Assembly: GCA_963711215.1 (NCBI GenBank)
Contig: CAVQDH010000013.1
Span: 248,001 to 312,000 of the forward strand
Length of the DNA: 64,000 nucleotides
Direction: 5' to 3'
From: WHUA01 sp963711215
Lineage (GTDB): Bacteria; Pseudomonadota; Alphaproteobacteria; UBA8366
Shown here: positions 28,558-40,555 of the stretch, piece after piece
Numbering within the stretch: position 1 is the first letter of the stretch
How the letters are laid out: the number at the start of each line of letters is the position of its first letter
Notes under the pieces: model-generated
Seen by the model: the letters and a program-made list of their open reading frames with translations, nothing else
Database searches by the model: none
Told to the model about the DNA's origin: nothing
Program-made: the position numbers and the translations under genes

Positions 28558-30144
28558 TCATTGGGCCGCAACAGGGGCTGACATCGCGCGGGGCTGAATC
28601 CGCGCGAGAAAGCCGTCGATCGCTCCGACCGATTCGGGTTCCAGAAGCGAAGGGACATGCCCGACGCCGTCCAGCGTCAGGCGTTCGAGCCCCGGGTGCT
28701 CGCGCGCCATCCTGTCGAACGTCTCCGGCAGGAGCACGTCGCTGACGCCGCCGCGGATCGCCAGCACCGGGACGCGCCGCAGCGACCGGAACAGCGCCCA
28801 GAGATCCGGCAGCGGCCGATTGCGGCGCAGCGGATCGACGATATGGATATCCCAGTCATAGTGCAGCAGGCCATCCGGGCCTTCCGCCCAGGTCGCCTCC
28901 GCCGCCGCGCGCCAGGCCTCTTCCGTTTTGAAGGATAGATAGGGGAACATCGTCTTGAAGCTGTGGACCGCGGCGTCCCAATCGGGCTGCGGGTTGTCCT
29001 GGGCGAGATAGTTCATGATGCGCCCGAGCCCTTCGCCGCCGATATCCGGCCCCACGTCGTTCAGCACCACGCCCCGCAGCACGGTCGGCATCGCGGCGCC
29101 CATGGCGCAGGCGAGCAGGCCGCCCATCGACGTGCCGATGACGACGGCGCGATGCATCCCGGCCGCCGCCAGCAGGTGATGGATATCGTTGATATAGGTG
29201 CCGGGCTCGTATTTCTCGCTGTCCGGATCGTATTCGGACCGGCCGCGGCCGCGATAGTCCGGACAGACGACCCAATGCCGCGCGCTCAGCCGCTCGGCCA
29301 GCAGATGGAAATCCTTGCAGTTGCGGGCGAGGCCGGGAAGGCAGAGCACTGGCACGTCCTCGGCGAGCGGATCGCCGTATTCCCGGTAATAGAGCGACAG
29401 GCCGTCCTGCGCCGCGTATCGGCGCTCGCGATACGCGGTCAACCGGAGCAGCCCCAGTAGCTTGGGCAGGGCGTCCAGCGACTTGACCACATGCGACGGG
29501 GTCCCCGGCAAGCGCTCGCGCACCTGGCCGAAGCGGTTGACCCAGACGACTTGGAAACCGAAATACGCCGCGCCGGCCGCGTCCCAGGCATTCGAGGACA
29601 TGAAGCAGATCTCCTGCGGCGCGCAGGCGAGCCGGTCCACCGCGATCTGGTAGACCGCCGTCGCCGGCTTGTAGATGCCGACTTCTTCGATGGAGAGCAC
29701 GTCGTCGAGCAGATCGGCGAGGCCCGCGGACGCGACTGCCGCATCGAGCATGCCGGGCGTGCCGTTCGACAGGATGGCGCGCCGCAGGCCGGCCTGCTTG
29801 AGCGCCGATAGCACCGGCTTGACTTCGGGATAGGGCGTCAGGCTCAGATAGAGCTGGAGCAGCGCGTCGCGCAGCGCCGCATCGTCGTTGCCGGCGGCGC
29901 TGAGCGCGAAGTCGAGCGCTTCCCGCGTCACCTGCCAGAAATCCGCATGCGCGTTCATCAGGCTGCGCAGCCAGGAATATTCGAGCTGCTTCTGACGCCA
30001 GGTCGCGGTCACCATATCCGCCTTGTCGCCGATCGCCTTGCGTACGCCCGATGCGACCGAGAAGACGTCGAACAGCGTGCCGTAGGCGTCGAAGACGCAG
30101 GCCTTTATTTCTTTCAGCTCAGGGTCCGGCAAAGTCGTCTCCAT
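28558..30144 (-). CDS. L-2-haloacid dehalogenase (HAD) joined to an alpha/beta hydrolase
   Basis: A 528-residue open frame with two enzyme units. Residues about 13-225 match type II haloacid dehalogenases: nucleophile Asp19 in 'CVFDAYGTLFDV', 'LSNGTPGML', 'YKPATAVY' and 'SSNAWDAAGA'. Residues about 240-525 form an alpha/beta hydrolase with 'LPGLARNCKDF', nucleophile elbow 'GTSMGG' and a final His in 'GVGHVPSLLE'. Each half alone is full length. The junction DNA reads CTCCGGTTGACC; one fewer G would end the first protein at TGA overlapping a TTG start, so the fusion may be an indel artefact. It overlaps the 3' end of slt by 26 bp. Confidence 0.8.
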   Translation of the reverse strand: METTLPDPELKEIKACVFDAYGTLFDVFSVASGVRKAIGDKADMVTATWRQKQLEYSWLRSLMNAHADFWQVTREALDFALSAAGNDDAALRDALLQLYLSLTPYPEVKPVLSALKQAGLRRAILSNGTPGMLDAAVASAGLADLLDDVLSIEEVGIYKPATAVYQIAVDRLACAPQEICFMSSNAWDAAGAAYFGFQVVWVNRFGQVRERLPGTPSHVVKSLDALPKLLGLLRLTAYRERRYAAQDGLSLYYREYGDPLAEDVPVLCLPGLARNCKDFHLLAERLSARHWVVCPDYRGRGRSEYDPDSEKYEPGTYINDIHHLLAAAGMHRAVVIGTSMGGLLACAMGAAMPTVLRGVVLNDVGPDIGGEGLGRIMNYLAQDNPQPDWDAAVHSFKTMFPYLSFKTEEAWRAAAEATWAEGPDGLLHYDWDIHIVDPLRRNRPLPDLWALFRSLRRVPVLAIRGGVSDVLLPETFDRMAREHPGLERLTLDGVGHVPSLLEPESVGAIDGFLARIQPRAMSAPVAAQ

Positions 30145-32227
30145 CGTCGGTGTCGGCGGGCATGGGCAGAATGCCGGCTTGATCGATGAACCCGGCGGAA
30201 TCCTTGAAGGGGCCGGGCTCGAGGGACGCAAATGTCAGCACCAGTTGTAGGCCTTTTTCCCGGCTGCGGTAAACCGCGAGATTCTCCAGCACGCGCTGGA
30301 CATAGTTGCGCGTTTCGGTGAAGGGGATCGATTCCGTCCAGTCGATCGCGTCGTAGATGCTGGGACCCGGGTCGCCATAGTGCTGGAGCCAGCGCTCGAC
30401 GCGGACCGGCCCGGCATTGTACGCGGCGAGCGCCAGGATCAGCGATCCGTCGTATTCGCTGAGCATGTCCGCGAGATAGGCCTGGCCCAGGCGCAGATTG
30501 TAGGTCGGGTCGCGGGTCAGCCGGTTCTTCGAGTAGGGCACCTTGAGACGATGCGCCACGCGGAGCGCGGTCTGCGGCATGAGCTGCATCAGGCCGCGCG
30601 CGCCGGCGTTGCTGACCGCTTCGGAATCGAACGCGCTCTCCTGGCGCACCACCGCATGCAGGACGGTCGGATCGGGAAACTGATCGCTCGCTGCGTTGGC
30701 CGGCTCGAGCGCCGGGTAGCCGCTGTTGCTCAGCACGACGCCGTCGCGCAGCGCCAGCTTGGAGATCGAGACGGCGAGGTCGTAGCGGCCGGTATCCTGG
30801 GCGAGGCGCGTCGCCAGAGCCCAGTCCACGGGCGTCTTCGCGGTTCTGGCCAGCGCCATCAGGAAGGTCCGCACCTCGCGCCGGCGGTCGTCGAAATCCG
30901 CCATCATCCGCACGACGCGGGTCAGGTCGCGCGCCTCGAAGGCGGCGACATCCTTGTCGCCCGGCTCCGGCTCCTTCGGCAGCGACTTGCGCTCGCTCTC
31001 CAGCAGATGCCCCGCCGCGAGCTGCCCGTAGAAGCTCGTGACATAGGAGGCCGCCTCGCGGTACCAGCGGGTCGCGGTATTGTTCTGCTCCTTTACTTCA
31101 TACGTGCGGGCAAGCCAGTAAGCGGCGCGCGCCTTGCTCACCGGATAGCTGACATTGTCGTAGAGCGTCTGGAAGTGGCGCAGCGCATCGTCCGGCCGGT
31201 TCAGCTTGCGCAGCGCGATCCAGCCGGCGAGCCACTCGGCCTCCGCGAAATCGGCGCCCTCGGTCTGGAAGTGGCTCGTGGCCAGCTGGTAGGCGAGCGA
31301 TGCGTCGTCTTCGCTGAGGGCCCAACGGACGAGGTATTCGCGTTCGCGCCACCAGCGGTCCGGCCGCCAGATCACCGGAAGCTTCGGGTGGCGGAGCAGA
31401 AGATCGACCGCCTCCTGCATCTTCCGGCCGCGGCGGTACCAGCGCACCTGCTCGAAGATAAGCCCGGGATCGTTGCGCAGCGCGGGCGGCACGCTCGCCA
31501 ACGCCCGATCGGCGTGGCGCGCGCGGATCATCAGCGCGATGCGCGCTTCCCCGAGCCGCTGCCAATTCTTCGGCACATAGCGCAGCTGGCGCCGGGCCGA
31601 CCGCACGTCGCCCTCCCACAGCAGGCGCTCCATGCGCGCGACGTCGTCGTCCGGGCGGATATATTGGTGGAACCGGCGGCGGAAGTCGTCGGACTGATCG
31701 AGGCCGATCGGCATCTCGGTCCAGGCGCGCTGAACCACCTTCGCGGCGTCCTCGATGCGGCCTTTGGCTTCCAGCACGCGGGCATACTGGAACGCGCCGT
31801 CGGGCGACACCGGCGGCGCATGCGCGAACCAGTCGAGCGTGCGCTCGTCGGGCGTGTCGGGGTCCATCGCCTCCTCGGCGCGGCGGCGCAGGCGCAGGCG
31901 GTCCGGCCATTCGGGATTGGCCGCCAGGAAGGCGGTGATCTCATCGAAGGTCGCGCCGGATTTCGCGGTGCCGAGCCGCATCCAGGCGACGTATTTCACG
32001 GCGACGGGATCGTTCGTCTGGGCGGCGAGCGCGATCGCCTCGGGCCAGCGCTCGTCGTCGGCGGCATTCAGCGCCTGGGCGAATTTCGCGCGCGCGTCCT
32101 TCGACCGGAGCTGGCCATGGGCCGGGCCGGCGGCGAGCGCGATCACGCCGGCCAGAAGGCAGGTCAGCCGGAGGACGACCCTCCGGTCGGCGAGGCGATG
32201 TGCGGTCAGCCGTCGAGCAATGAGCAT
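30119..32227 (-). CDS. slt: Soluble lytic murein transglycosylase
   Basis: A 702-residue periplasmic enzyme that cleaves the MurNAc-GlcNAc bond to give 1,6-anhydro ends. The start at 32227 gives a signal peptide ('LTCLLAGVIALAAGPAHGQ'). A long superhelical U-domain of tetratricopeptide-like helices follows, then the SLT domain near 530-660: catalytic Glu in 'VVRQESAFDSEAV', 'GLMQLMPQTA' and 'ALAAYNAGP'. Length agrees with the Slt70 family. It is divergent from dapA with about 150 bp between. Confidence 0.93.
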   Translation of the reverse strand: MLIARRLTAHRLADRRVVLRLTCLLAGVIALAAGPAHGQLRSKDARAKFAQALNAADDERWPEAIALAAQTNDPVAVKYVAWMRLGTAKSGATFDEITAFLAANPEWPDRLRLRRRAEEAMDPDTPDERTLDWFAHAPPVSPDGAFQYARVLEAKGRIEDAAKVVQRAWTEMPIGLDQSDDFRRRFHQYIRPDDDVARMERLLWEGDVRSARRQLRYVPKNWQRLGEARIALMIRARHADRALASVPPALRNDPGLIFEQVRWYRRGRKMQEAVDLLLRHPKLPVIWRPDRWWREREYLVRWALSEDDASLAYQLATSHFQTEGADFAEAEWLAGWIALRKLNRPDDALRHFQTLYDNVSYPVSKARAAYWLARTYEVKEQNNTATRWYREAASYVTSFYGQLAAGHLLESERKSLPKEPEPGDKDVAAFEARDLTRVVRMMADFDDRRREVRTFLMALARTAKTPVDWALATRLAQDTGRYDLAVSISKLALRDGVVLSNSGYPALEPANAASDQFPDPTVLHAVVRQESAFDSEAVSNAGARGLMQLMPQTALRVAHRLKVPYSKNRLTRDPTYNLRLGQAYLADMLSEYDGSLILALAAYNAGPVRVERWLQHYGDPGPSIYDAIDWTESIPFTETRNYVQRVLENLAVYRSREKGLQLVLTFASLEPGPFKDSAGFIDQAGILPMPADTDDGDDFAGP

Positions 32228-32379
32228 AAAGCCCCTCGATGAGCGGGGGGATAGTAGGGGAATTGGCCGCCCGCAACAACATTGCGGCATTTTCCGGGAG
32301 CGCCGGCAATCCGCTTGCCGGATTCTGGGCTTCTCAGTATGGTGATTCGCAGAAACCTAGGAGTTGCGGAGGAAACCCG

Positions 32380-33256
32380 ATGTTCCATGGTTCGATTACG
32401 GCTCTGATCACCCCGTTCAAGAACGGCGGGGTCGACGAAAAAGGATTCCAGGCCTTCGTCGAATGGCAGGTCGCCGAAGGATCGAATGGCGTTGTCCCGG
32501 TCGGCACGACCGGCGAATTGCCGACGCTGAGCCATGGCGGAGCACAAACGGGTCGTCGAGCTTTGCGTCGAAGCCGCCGCCGGGCGCATTCCCGTGATCG
32601 CGGGCGCCGGATCGAACAGCACGGCCGAGGCGATCGAGCTGGTGAAGCACGCCGAGGAAGCGGGCGCGGACGGCGCGCTCGTCGTCGCGCCCTATTACAA
32701 CAAGCCGTCGCAGGAAGGGCTGTACCAGCACTTCAAGGCGGTGGCGGAAGCGGCGGATATTCCGATCGTGGTCTACAACATTCCCGGCCGCTCGGTCGTC
32801 GACATCAGCGTCGACACCATGGCGCGGATGGCGAAGATCCCGAACATCGTCGGCGTCAAGGACGCGACCTGCGACCTGGCGCGGCCGCTGCGCACGCGCG
32901 TCGTCGTGGGCAAGGAATTCTGCCAGCTCTCGGGCGAGGACGTGACCGTCGCGGCCTTCCTGGCGCAGGGCGGCGAGGGATGCATCTCCGTCACCTCGAA
33001 CGTCGCGCCGAAGCTGTGCAGCGAGCTGCATGCGGCCTGGCGCGAGCGGGACTTCGACACCTTCAACAGGATCCGCGACCGCCTGACGCCGCTGCACGAC
33101 GCCATGTTCTGCGAGCCGAGCCCGGCGCCGGCCAAATTCGGCGCCAGCCTGCTGGGCAAGAGCTCGCCCGATGTCCGCCTGCCGCTGGTCAAGCTGACGG
33201 CGGCCGGGCAGACGCGGGTGCGCGAGGCGATGGTCCATTGCGGGCTGATCAACTGA
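32380..33256 (+). CDS. dapA: 4-hydroxy-tetrahydrodipicolinate synthase (one frameshift)
   Basis: This enzyme condenses pyruvate with aspartate semialdehyde, the first lysine/diaminopimelate step. Visible are 'GTTGELPTLSH', catalytic Tyr in 'VVYNIPGRS', Schiff-base Lys in 'GVKDAT', and 'GCISVTSNVAP'. One extra G at about 32535 ('CCATGGCGG') splits the gene; without it the junction reads 'PTLSHAEHKRVVE' and length is 291 residues (877 bp is 3n+1). A GGAGGAA ribosome site precedes the ATG at 32380. This gene is normally essential, so the break is very probably a sequence error. Confidence 0.92.
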
Positions 33257-33275
33257 CGCCCATGTAGCTGGTTGC

Positions 33276-33746
33276 ATGGCAGAACACGCAAATGGCAGCC
33301 CGCCGATCGCGCAAAACCGGCGGGCGCGCCGCGATTACATCATCGAAGAGACGCTCGAAGCCGGCATCGCCCTGATGGGGACGGAGGTCAAGTCGCTGCG
33401 CAACGGCAAGGTGAGCCTGGCCGAGGCCTATGCCGGGCCGAAGGACGGCGACCTCTACCTGCTCAACTGCACGATCGACGAATACCCCAACGCGCGTCAC
33501 TTCAATCATGAGCCGCGGCGCCCGCGCAAGCTGCTCGTGCACCGGCGCGAGCGCGACCGGCTGCTGGGCGCGGTCAAGCGCGAAGGCATAACGATCGTGC
33601 CGCTGAAGATCTACTTCAACGCCCGCGGCCGCGCCAAGCTGGAGCTGGGCCTGGCCAAGGGGCGCAAGAAGCACGACAAGCGCGAGCTGGAGAAGTCGCG
33701 CGACTGGCAGCGCCAGAAAGCGCGGGTCATGCGCGACCGAGGCTAG
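33276..33746 (+). CDS. smpB: SsrA-binding protein
   Basis: A 156-residue SmpB, the partner of tmRNA in rescuing stalled ribosomes. Visible are the OB-fold core 'GIALMGTEVKSLRNGKVSL', 'EYPNARHFNHEPRRPRKLL', and the basic C-terminal helix 'RKKHDKRELEKSRDWQRQK'. It starts 19 bp after dapA, a common alphaproteobacterial order. The tmRNA gene itself is not in the window. Confidence 0.96.
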   Translation: MAEHANGSPPIAQNRRARRDYIIEETLEAGIALMGTEVKSLRNGKVSLAEAYAGPKDGDLYLLNCTIDEYPNARHFNHEPRRPRKLLVHRRERDRLLGAVKREGITIVPLKIYFNARGRAKLELGLAKGRKKHDKRELEKSRDWQRQKARVMRDRG

Positions 33747-33904
33747 CGGCTGAGCGGCGGTTCGCCAGAAGCGCGCCGGCGCTTGCCATTTTCGCCGGGC
33801 TCGCTGTGAACCGTGCTTCCGGCGCCGGCCCTGCCCTGAGGCGATGGCAGCTATCTCCGGAATCTATTTCCCGCAGCCGCCGCATCGCCTTACGCTGTGG
33901 CCGC

Positions 33905-35257
33905 ATGGTTCAGCATGAGGCAACGCAGGCGGAAAGGGCGGACGGCATGTGGCGGCCGGTCCTGTCCGGGCTGTGCGCGGTGCTGGTCGGCATCGGGCTG
34001 GCGCGCTTCGCCTATACGCCGCTGCTGCCGGCGCTGATCCAGGCGGGCTGGTTCGGACCGGCGGAGGCCGCCTATCTCGGCGCGGTCAATCTCCTGGGAT
34101 ATCTGGTCGGCGCCCTGCTGGCGCGCTGGATGGCGCGCCGCATGCCGGCGGCCGTGGCGCTGCGTGCGATGATGCTGGCGGCGACCGTGGCCTTCGCCGC
34201 CTGCGCCTTTCCCAACAGCTTCGCCTGGTTCGTCGTCTGGCGCTTCATCGCCGGCTATGCCGGCGGCGTGCTGATGGCGCTGGCCGCGCCGGCGGCGCTG
34301 GCCCAGGTGCCGTTGGCGCGGCGGGGACTGGCCGGCGGCGTCGTCTTCACCGGCGTCGGGCTCGGCATCGCGTCGTCGGGTACGCTGGTGCCGCTGCTGC
34401 TGCGCCAGGGGCTGACCGCGACCTGGCTCGGCCTCGGCCTGCTCTCGCTGCTGCTGACCCTGGCCGCCTGGCGTGGCTGGCCGGCGCAGGAGCGGCCGGT
34501 CTCCGCGGCCGCCGGCGTGTCGGCGCCGGTGCTGCCCGGTCCGGCGCGCTGGGCCTTGTTCGCCCTCTGCGCCGCCTACGGCCTGGATGCCGCCGGGCTC
34601 GTGCCCCACATGGTGTTCCTTGTCGACTTCGTGGCCCGCGGCCTGGATCAGGGGATTAATGCCGGGGCGCGGTACTGGATCGTCTTCGGCGGCGGCGCGC
34701 TGTTCGGATCGTTGCTCGCGGGGCGGATCGCGGATCGTATCGGCTTCGCCGCGGCGATGCGGCTGGCGCTGCTGCTGCAGGCGGTTGCCGTCCTCCTGCC
34801 GGCAGTCACGGTCGCGCCGGCGGCGCTGGCGGTGTCGAGCCTGGTCGTCGGCGCCTTCGTGCCCGGCATCGTGCCGCTCGTGCTGGGCCGGGTGCATGAG
34901 CTCACGCATGACGCCGACCGGCAACGGGCCGCCTGGAGCCTCGCCACGGTCGCTTTCGCCTTGGGACAGACCGCTGCGGGCTACGGATTTTCCTTGATCT
35001 TCGCGCGCAGCGGTTACGCCCACCTGTTCGATATCGGCGCGGCGGTGCTAGCGGCGGCGCTGGTCATCGACCTCGCGGCGATGCGGCTTCGCCGGGTCGC
35101 GCAAAGCCTAATCGCCCAGGCGCGACCGCACGTCCCCGAAGACGGCGTGAAACATCGCCTCCGTGAGCCGGCCGGTGTTCGTATTGTAGCGCGAGCAGTG
35201 ATAGCTGTCGGTCAGGCTCAGCCCGTTGGGGAGGCGCGTGCCGCGCGCCGTGGGTGA
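33905..35257 (+). CDS. YbfB/YjiJ-family MFS transporter
   Basis: A twelve-helix major facilitator protein beginning 'MVQHEATQAERADGMWRPV', with the family's 'GLARFAYTPLLPALIQAGW' first helix. The true C-terminus is probably at about 35111: the last roughly 50 encoded residues run antisense into the glycosylase gene and look unconserved. In the next frame a TAA at 35109-35111 would overlap that gene's stop codon, so one extra base shortly before it is likely. The substrate is unknown. Confidence 0.8.
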   Translation: MVQHEATQAERADGMWRPVLSGLCAVLVGIGLARFAYTPLLPALIQAGWFGPAEAAYLGAVNLLGYLVGALLARWMARRMPAAVALRAMMLAATVAFAACAFPNSFAWFVVWRFIAGYAGGVLMALAAPAALAQVPLARRGLAGGVVFTGVGLGIASSGTLVPLLLRQGLTATWLGLGLLSLLLTLAAWRGWPAQERPVSAAAGVSAPVLPGPARWALFALCAAYGLDAAGLVPHMVFLVDFVARGLDQGINAGARYWIVFGGGALFGSLLAGRIADRIGFAAAMRLALLLQAVAVLLPAVTVAPAALAVSSLVVGAFVPGIVPLVLGRVHELTHDADRQRAAWSLATVAFALGQTAAGYGFSLIFARSGYAHLFDIGAAVLAAALVIDLAAMRLRRVAQSLIAQARPHVPEDGVKHRLREPAGVRIVARAVIAVGQAQPVGEARAARRG

Positions 35258-35739
35258 ATTTCACATGGCTCTGGCGCAGCCCCAGCGCGGCGAGCACGGC
35301 GTTGTGCGCCACCACGCCAAGCGCCACGACCGCTTCCAGCCGGCCCATGGCCGCGATCTCTGCGGCGAGGAACGGCCGGCAGGTTCCGATCTCCGCGCCG
35401 ACCGGCTTGTTCGCCGGCGGCACGCAGCGCACCGCGTTCGTAATCCGGCAATCGTCGAGCGTCAGGCCGTCATCGGCGCGCGCGCCATAGGGGCCGTGGG
35501 CGAATCCGTAGCGCAGCAGCGTCGGGTAGAGCAGCTCGCCGGCATAGTCGCCGGTGAAGGGGCGGCCGGTCTGATTGGCGCCCTTCAGGCCGGGGGCAAG
35601 GCCCACGATCAGCAGCCGGGCCTCGAGCGGCCCGAAGCTCGGCACGGGCGCGTTGTGGAAGGCTGGGGAAGGCCGCGCGATTGCTCAGGCGGAACGCCAC
35701 CAGCCGCGGACAGAGCGGACAATCCCGGGCTGGGGTCAT
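35108..35739 (-). CDS. Uracil-DNA glycosylase, family 4/5 iron-sulfur type (two frameshifts)
   Basis: Removes uracil from DNA. The N-terminal Fe-S Cys pair is in 'DCPLCPRLVAFR', and the active-site strand 'GLAPGLKGANQTGRPFTG' favours family 5 (UdgB-like). Further Cys appear in 'NAVRCVPPANK' and 'SYHCSRYNTNTGR'. Two frame changes, each like one extra base (about 35663 and 35235), separate three in-order parts; repaired, the text runs 'AAFPSFHNAPVPSFGPLEA' and ends 'GDVRSRLGD' with the stop at 35108-35110. The ATG at 35739 is chosen because it leaves the usual short N-terminus. Confidence 0.85.
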
Positions 35740-35798
35740 GTCAGCCGGAACGCCGGCCGCCGCCACGGAGCGATCGCCTGAGGCATGGTCGAACGCGG

Positions 35799-36421
35799 CT
35801 AGGCGCGTTCGACGATCGCCTCGTTGAACTCCTCGTCGTAATCGTCCTCCTGATCGTTATCATCGGGACGCGGGTAGCTCCGGTCGCTGTGGGTCCGGGC
35901 GATGGCATCCGCCAGGTCCTGCAGCTCGATGAAGCAGTCGGCCTGGCGGCGCAGCTCGTCGGCGACCATGGAGGGCTGCGTCCGCACCGTGCTGACGACG
36001 CTGACGCGCACCCCTTGCGTTGCACCGCGTCCACCAGGCGGCGGAAGTCGCCGTCGCCGGAGAACAGCACGATATGGTCGAGATGCGGGGCGATCTCCAT
36101 GACGTCGATGGCCAGCTCGATGTCCATGTCGCCCTTGATCTTGCGCCGCCCCTGGGAGTCCGTGAACTCCTTGGTTGGCTTCGTCACCATCGTATAGCCG
36201 TTGTAGTCCAGCCAGTCGACCAGCGGCCGGATGGGCGAATAGTCCTGATCTTCCACCAGGGCCGTATAGTAATAGGCGCGGATCAGATGGCCGCTGCCGG
36301 CAAAAAGATCGAGCAGCTTCTTGTAGTCTATGTCAAATCCAAGTGCCCGCGCGGCGGCGTACAAATTCGACCCATCAATAAAAAGTCCTAGCTTTTCGTC
36401 CTTATAGATATTTTTTAGCAT
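35799..36421 (-). CDS. NYN-domain (LabA/PIN-like) ribonuclease-like protein (one frameshift)
   Basis: A PIN-like fold protein of about 207 residues. Conserved acidic residues are in 'LGLFIDGSNLYAAARAL', 'GDMDIELAIDVMEIA' and 'LFSGDGDFRRLVD', the usual metal-binding pattern of NYN nucleases. One G is missing from a run near 36013 (GGGG where 'KGVRVSVVS' requires five), so the C-terminal acidic part is in the next frame, ending '..EAIVERA' at 35799. This is one of the few deletions in the window. The ATG at 36421 is preferred over a GTG at 36430. It is divergent from rpoZ; such adjacency is common in alphaproteobacteria, but its role is unknown. Confidence 0.87.
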
Positions 36422-36728
36422 TTGCCACACGACTCCAAGTATTGCTTGTTATTCCTTGACACGTCTCCAAGTTGAGACATGTCCGATTGGGGACCAGTTC
36501 ATGCAGTGTTTACTAATTAGGTCGCCCCAACCAGGAACGCAAGCATTTGCTGCGGATTGGACACATTCTATTTGGTTGCAGCCGGCGGCGGCCTATGTCT
36601 TAAAACCCTTGAATTGTCAGGCATTCCGCACATATAGTCTGGACCCCTTGGATGGCCTCGAGCCGCCCGAGGGGTGAAAACGTGATAAATTATCATATAT
36701 TTACTAATAACATCTGTAGTGAAGGACC
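36422..36728. other. Divergent promoter region between the NYN gene and rpoZ
   Basis: About 300 bp and AT-richer than coding DNA. It contains the imperfect inverted repeat listed at 36458 and a TTGACA-like hexamer at 36456-36461. No other element was recognised. Confidence 0.55.
36458..36483. promoter_or_regulatory. Imperfect inverted repeat GACACGTCTC / GAGACATGTC
   Basis: Ten-base arms with one mismatch and a 6-nt spacer, overlapping a TTGACA-like -35 hexamer in the NYN-rpoZ divergent region. It could be an operator; the protein is unknown. Confidence 0.4.
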
Positions 36729-37144
36729 ATGGCCCGCGTAACCGTTGAAGACTGCGTTGAGAGAGTTCCCAACCAATTCGAGCTCGTGATGTTGGCCGCC
36801 CAGCGCAGCCGCGACATTTCGGCCGGGGCGGAAATCACCATCGACCGGGACAACGACAAGAACCCGGTGGTGGCCTTGCGCGAGATCGCGGAAGAGACCG
36901 TCGACCATGGAAAACTGACGGATGCGCTGGTCCGCAGCCTGCAGAAGGTGCCGGAAATCGACGAGCCCGAGGAAGAAGAGCCGATGGAGATGATGGCGGC
37001 CGCGCTCAGCACTATCCAGGAGGAGCGACGAGCTGCCCTCCGGCATGAGCATCCGGTCGACCGACTCGGATGAGCGATTCGGACGAGGTGGGCGGCTCCC
37101 CGGTACGCTACGACGACGTCGACGACGAGTTCGAGCTGGAATGA
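36729..37144 (+). CDS. rpoZ: RNA polymerase omega subunit (two frameshifts in tail)
   Basis: The small subunit that helps fold beta-prime and forms part of a ppGpp site. The core is plain: 'MARVTVEDCVERVPNQFELV', 'ISAGAEITIDRDNDKNPVVALREI'-type alphaproteobacterial sequence. After 'STIQEE' one extra C (about 37026) and another (about 37076) shift the frame; repaired, the tail continues 'DELPSGMSIRSTDSDE' to the acidic end 'DDVDDEFELE' with TGA at 37142. It lies 60 bp upstream of the (p)ppGpp synthetase gene, the usual neighbour. Confidence 0.92.
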
Positions 37145-37203
37145 CCCGGTGCCGGCGCCGGCATCGGGGCGCCGATGCATCATGCCGGTAGGAGCGTCCG
37201 GGC

Positions 37204-39342
<2,139 letters not shown>

Positions 39343-39367
39343 CCGGTCGGCGCGAGAAGGGGAAGCC

Positions 39368-40122
39368 ATGACCCGCCATCTCAGACTGGGCGTGAACGTC
39401 GACCACGTGGCGACCGTGCGCAACGCGCGCGGCATCGCCCATCCCGATCCGGTGCGGGCGGCGCTGCTCGCCGCCGAGGCCGGCGCCGACGGCATCACCG
39501 CGCATCTGCGCGAGGACCGCCGCCATATCGTCGACGACGACATCGAGCGCCTGATGGCGTCGCTGACCAAGCCGCTCAATCTCGAGATGGCGGCGACCCG
39601 AGGAGATGGTGCAGATCGCGCTCCGCCACAAGCCGCACGCCGCCTGCATCGTGCCGGAGAAGCGCGAGGAGCTGACGACCGAGGGCGGGCTCGACGCCGT
39701 CGGCGGGCACAACCACCTGAAGCCCGTCGTGGGCGAGCTCACCAAGGCCGCGGGCATCCGCGTCTCGCTGTTCGTCGACCCCGACCCGCGCCAGCTCGAC
39801 GCCGCGGTGTCGCTTGGGCGCGCCCGTGGTCGAGCTGCACACCGGGCGCTATTGCGAGGTGGAGGGCATGGAGCGGCGCCACGAGCTGGCGCGCATCGCG
39901 GCGGCCGCGGCGCATGCGGAGAAGATCGGCCTCGAATGCCATGCCGGTCACGGGCTGAATTTCGAGACCGTCGGCCCGGTCGCGGCGATCCCCACGATCG
40001 TCGAGCTCAACATCGGGCATTTCCTCGTCGGCGAGGCGATCTTCACCGGCCTGGCGGAGGCGATCCGCCTGATGCGCGCGCTGATGGACGCGGCCCGCAC
40101 CGGCGGCGGAGGCGCGCCATGA
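39368..40122 (+). CDS. pdxJ: Pyridoxine 5'-phosphate synthase (two frameshifts)
   Basis: The last ring-closing step of DXP-dependent vitamin B6 synthesis. The order of segments is clear: 'LRLGVNVDHVATVRNARG' with catalytic Glu/His region 'ADGITAHLREDRRHI', then 'CIVPEKREELTTEGGLD', then 'VELHTGRYCEVEG' and 'ECHAGHGLNFETV'. One extra C near 39598 and one extra G near 39816 separate the three parts; the repaired text reads 'MAATEEMVQIALRH' and 'AAVSLGAPVVELHTG'. The stop overlaps the acpS start (ATGA). An essential biosynthetic gene with two single-base insertions argues for error. Confidence 0.93.
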
Positions 40123-40520
40123 TCCTCGGCATCGGCAGCGACCTCGTCGACATCCGCCGGGTGGAGGAGACGCTGAAGCGCTTTCCCGGCCGGTTCGAGG
40201 AGCGCTGCTTCACCGACATCGAGCGCGCGAAATCCGACAAGCGGCGCCGGCGGGCGGAAAGCTACGCCAAGCGCTTCGCCGCCAAGGAGGCCTGCGCGAA
40301 AGCGCTCGGCACCGGCTTCCGGCGCGGCGTCTTCTGGCGCGACATGGGCGTGGTCAACCTGCCGGGCGGCAAGCCGACCATGGCGCTGACCGGCGGCGCG
40401 CTGAAGCGGCTCGAAGAGCTGACGCCGCCGGCCATGAAGCCGCAGATCGACGTCAGCATCACCGACGAATACCCGCTCGCCCATGTCACGGTGATCATCT
40501 CCGCCGTGCCGGCGAGGTGA
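40119..40520 (+). CDS. acpS: Holo-[acyl-carrier-protein] synthase
   Basis: A 133-residue phosphopantetheinyl transferase that activates acyl carrier protein. Magnesium ligands are in 'GIGSDLVDIRRVEE' and 'KRFAAKEACAKALG'. The start overlaps the pdxJ stop by 4 bp, the conserved alphaproteobacterial arrangement. It is intact. Confidence 0.95.
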   Translation: MILGIGSDLVDIRRVEETLKRFPGRFEERCFTDIERAKSDKRRRRAESYAKRFAAKEACAKALGTGFRRGVFWRDMGVVNLPGGKPTMALTGGALKRLEELTPPAMKPQIDVSITDEYPLAHVTVIISAVPAR

Positions 40521-40555
40521 TTGCCGCCCGGCTCGTATCGCCGTCAATCGCGTGG

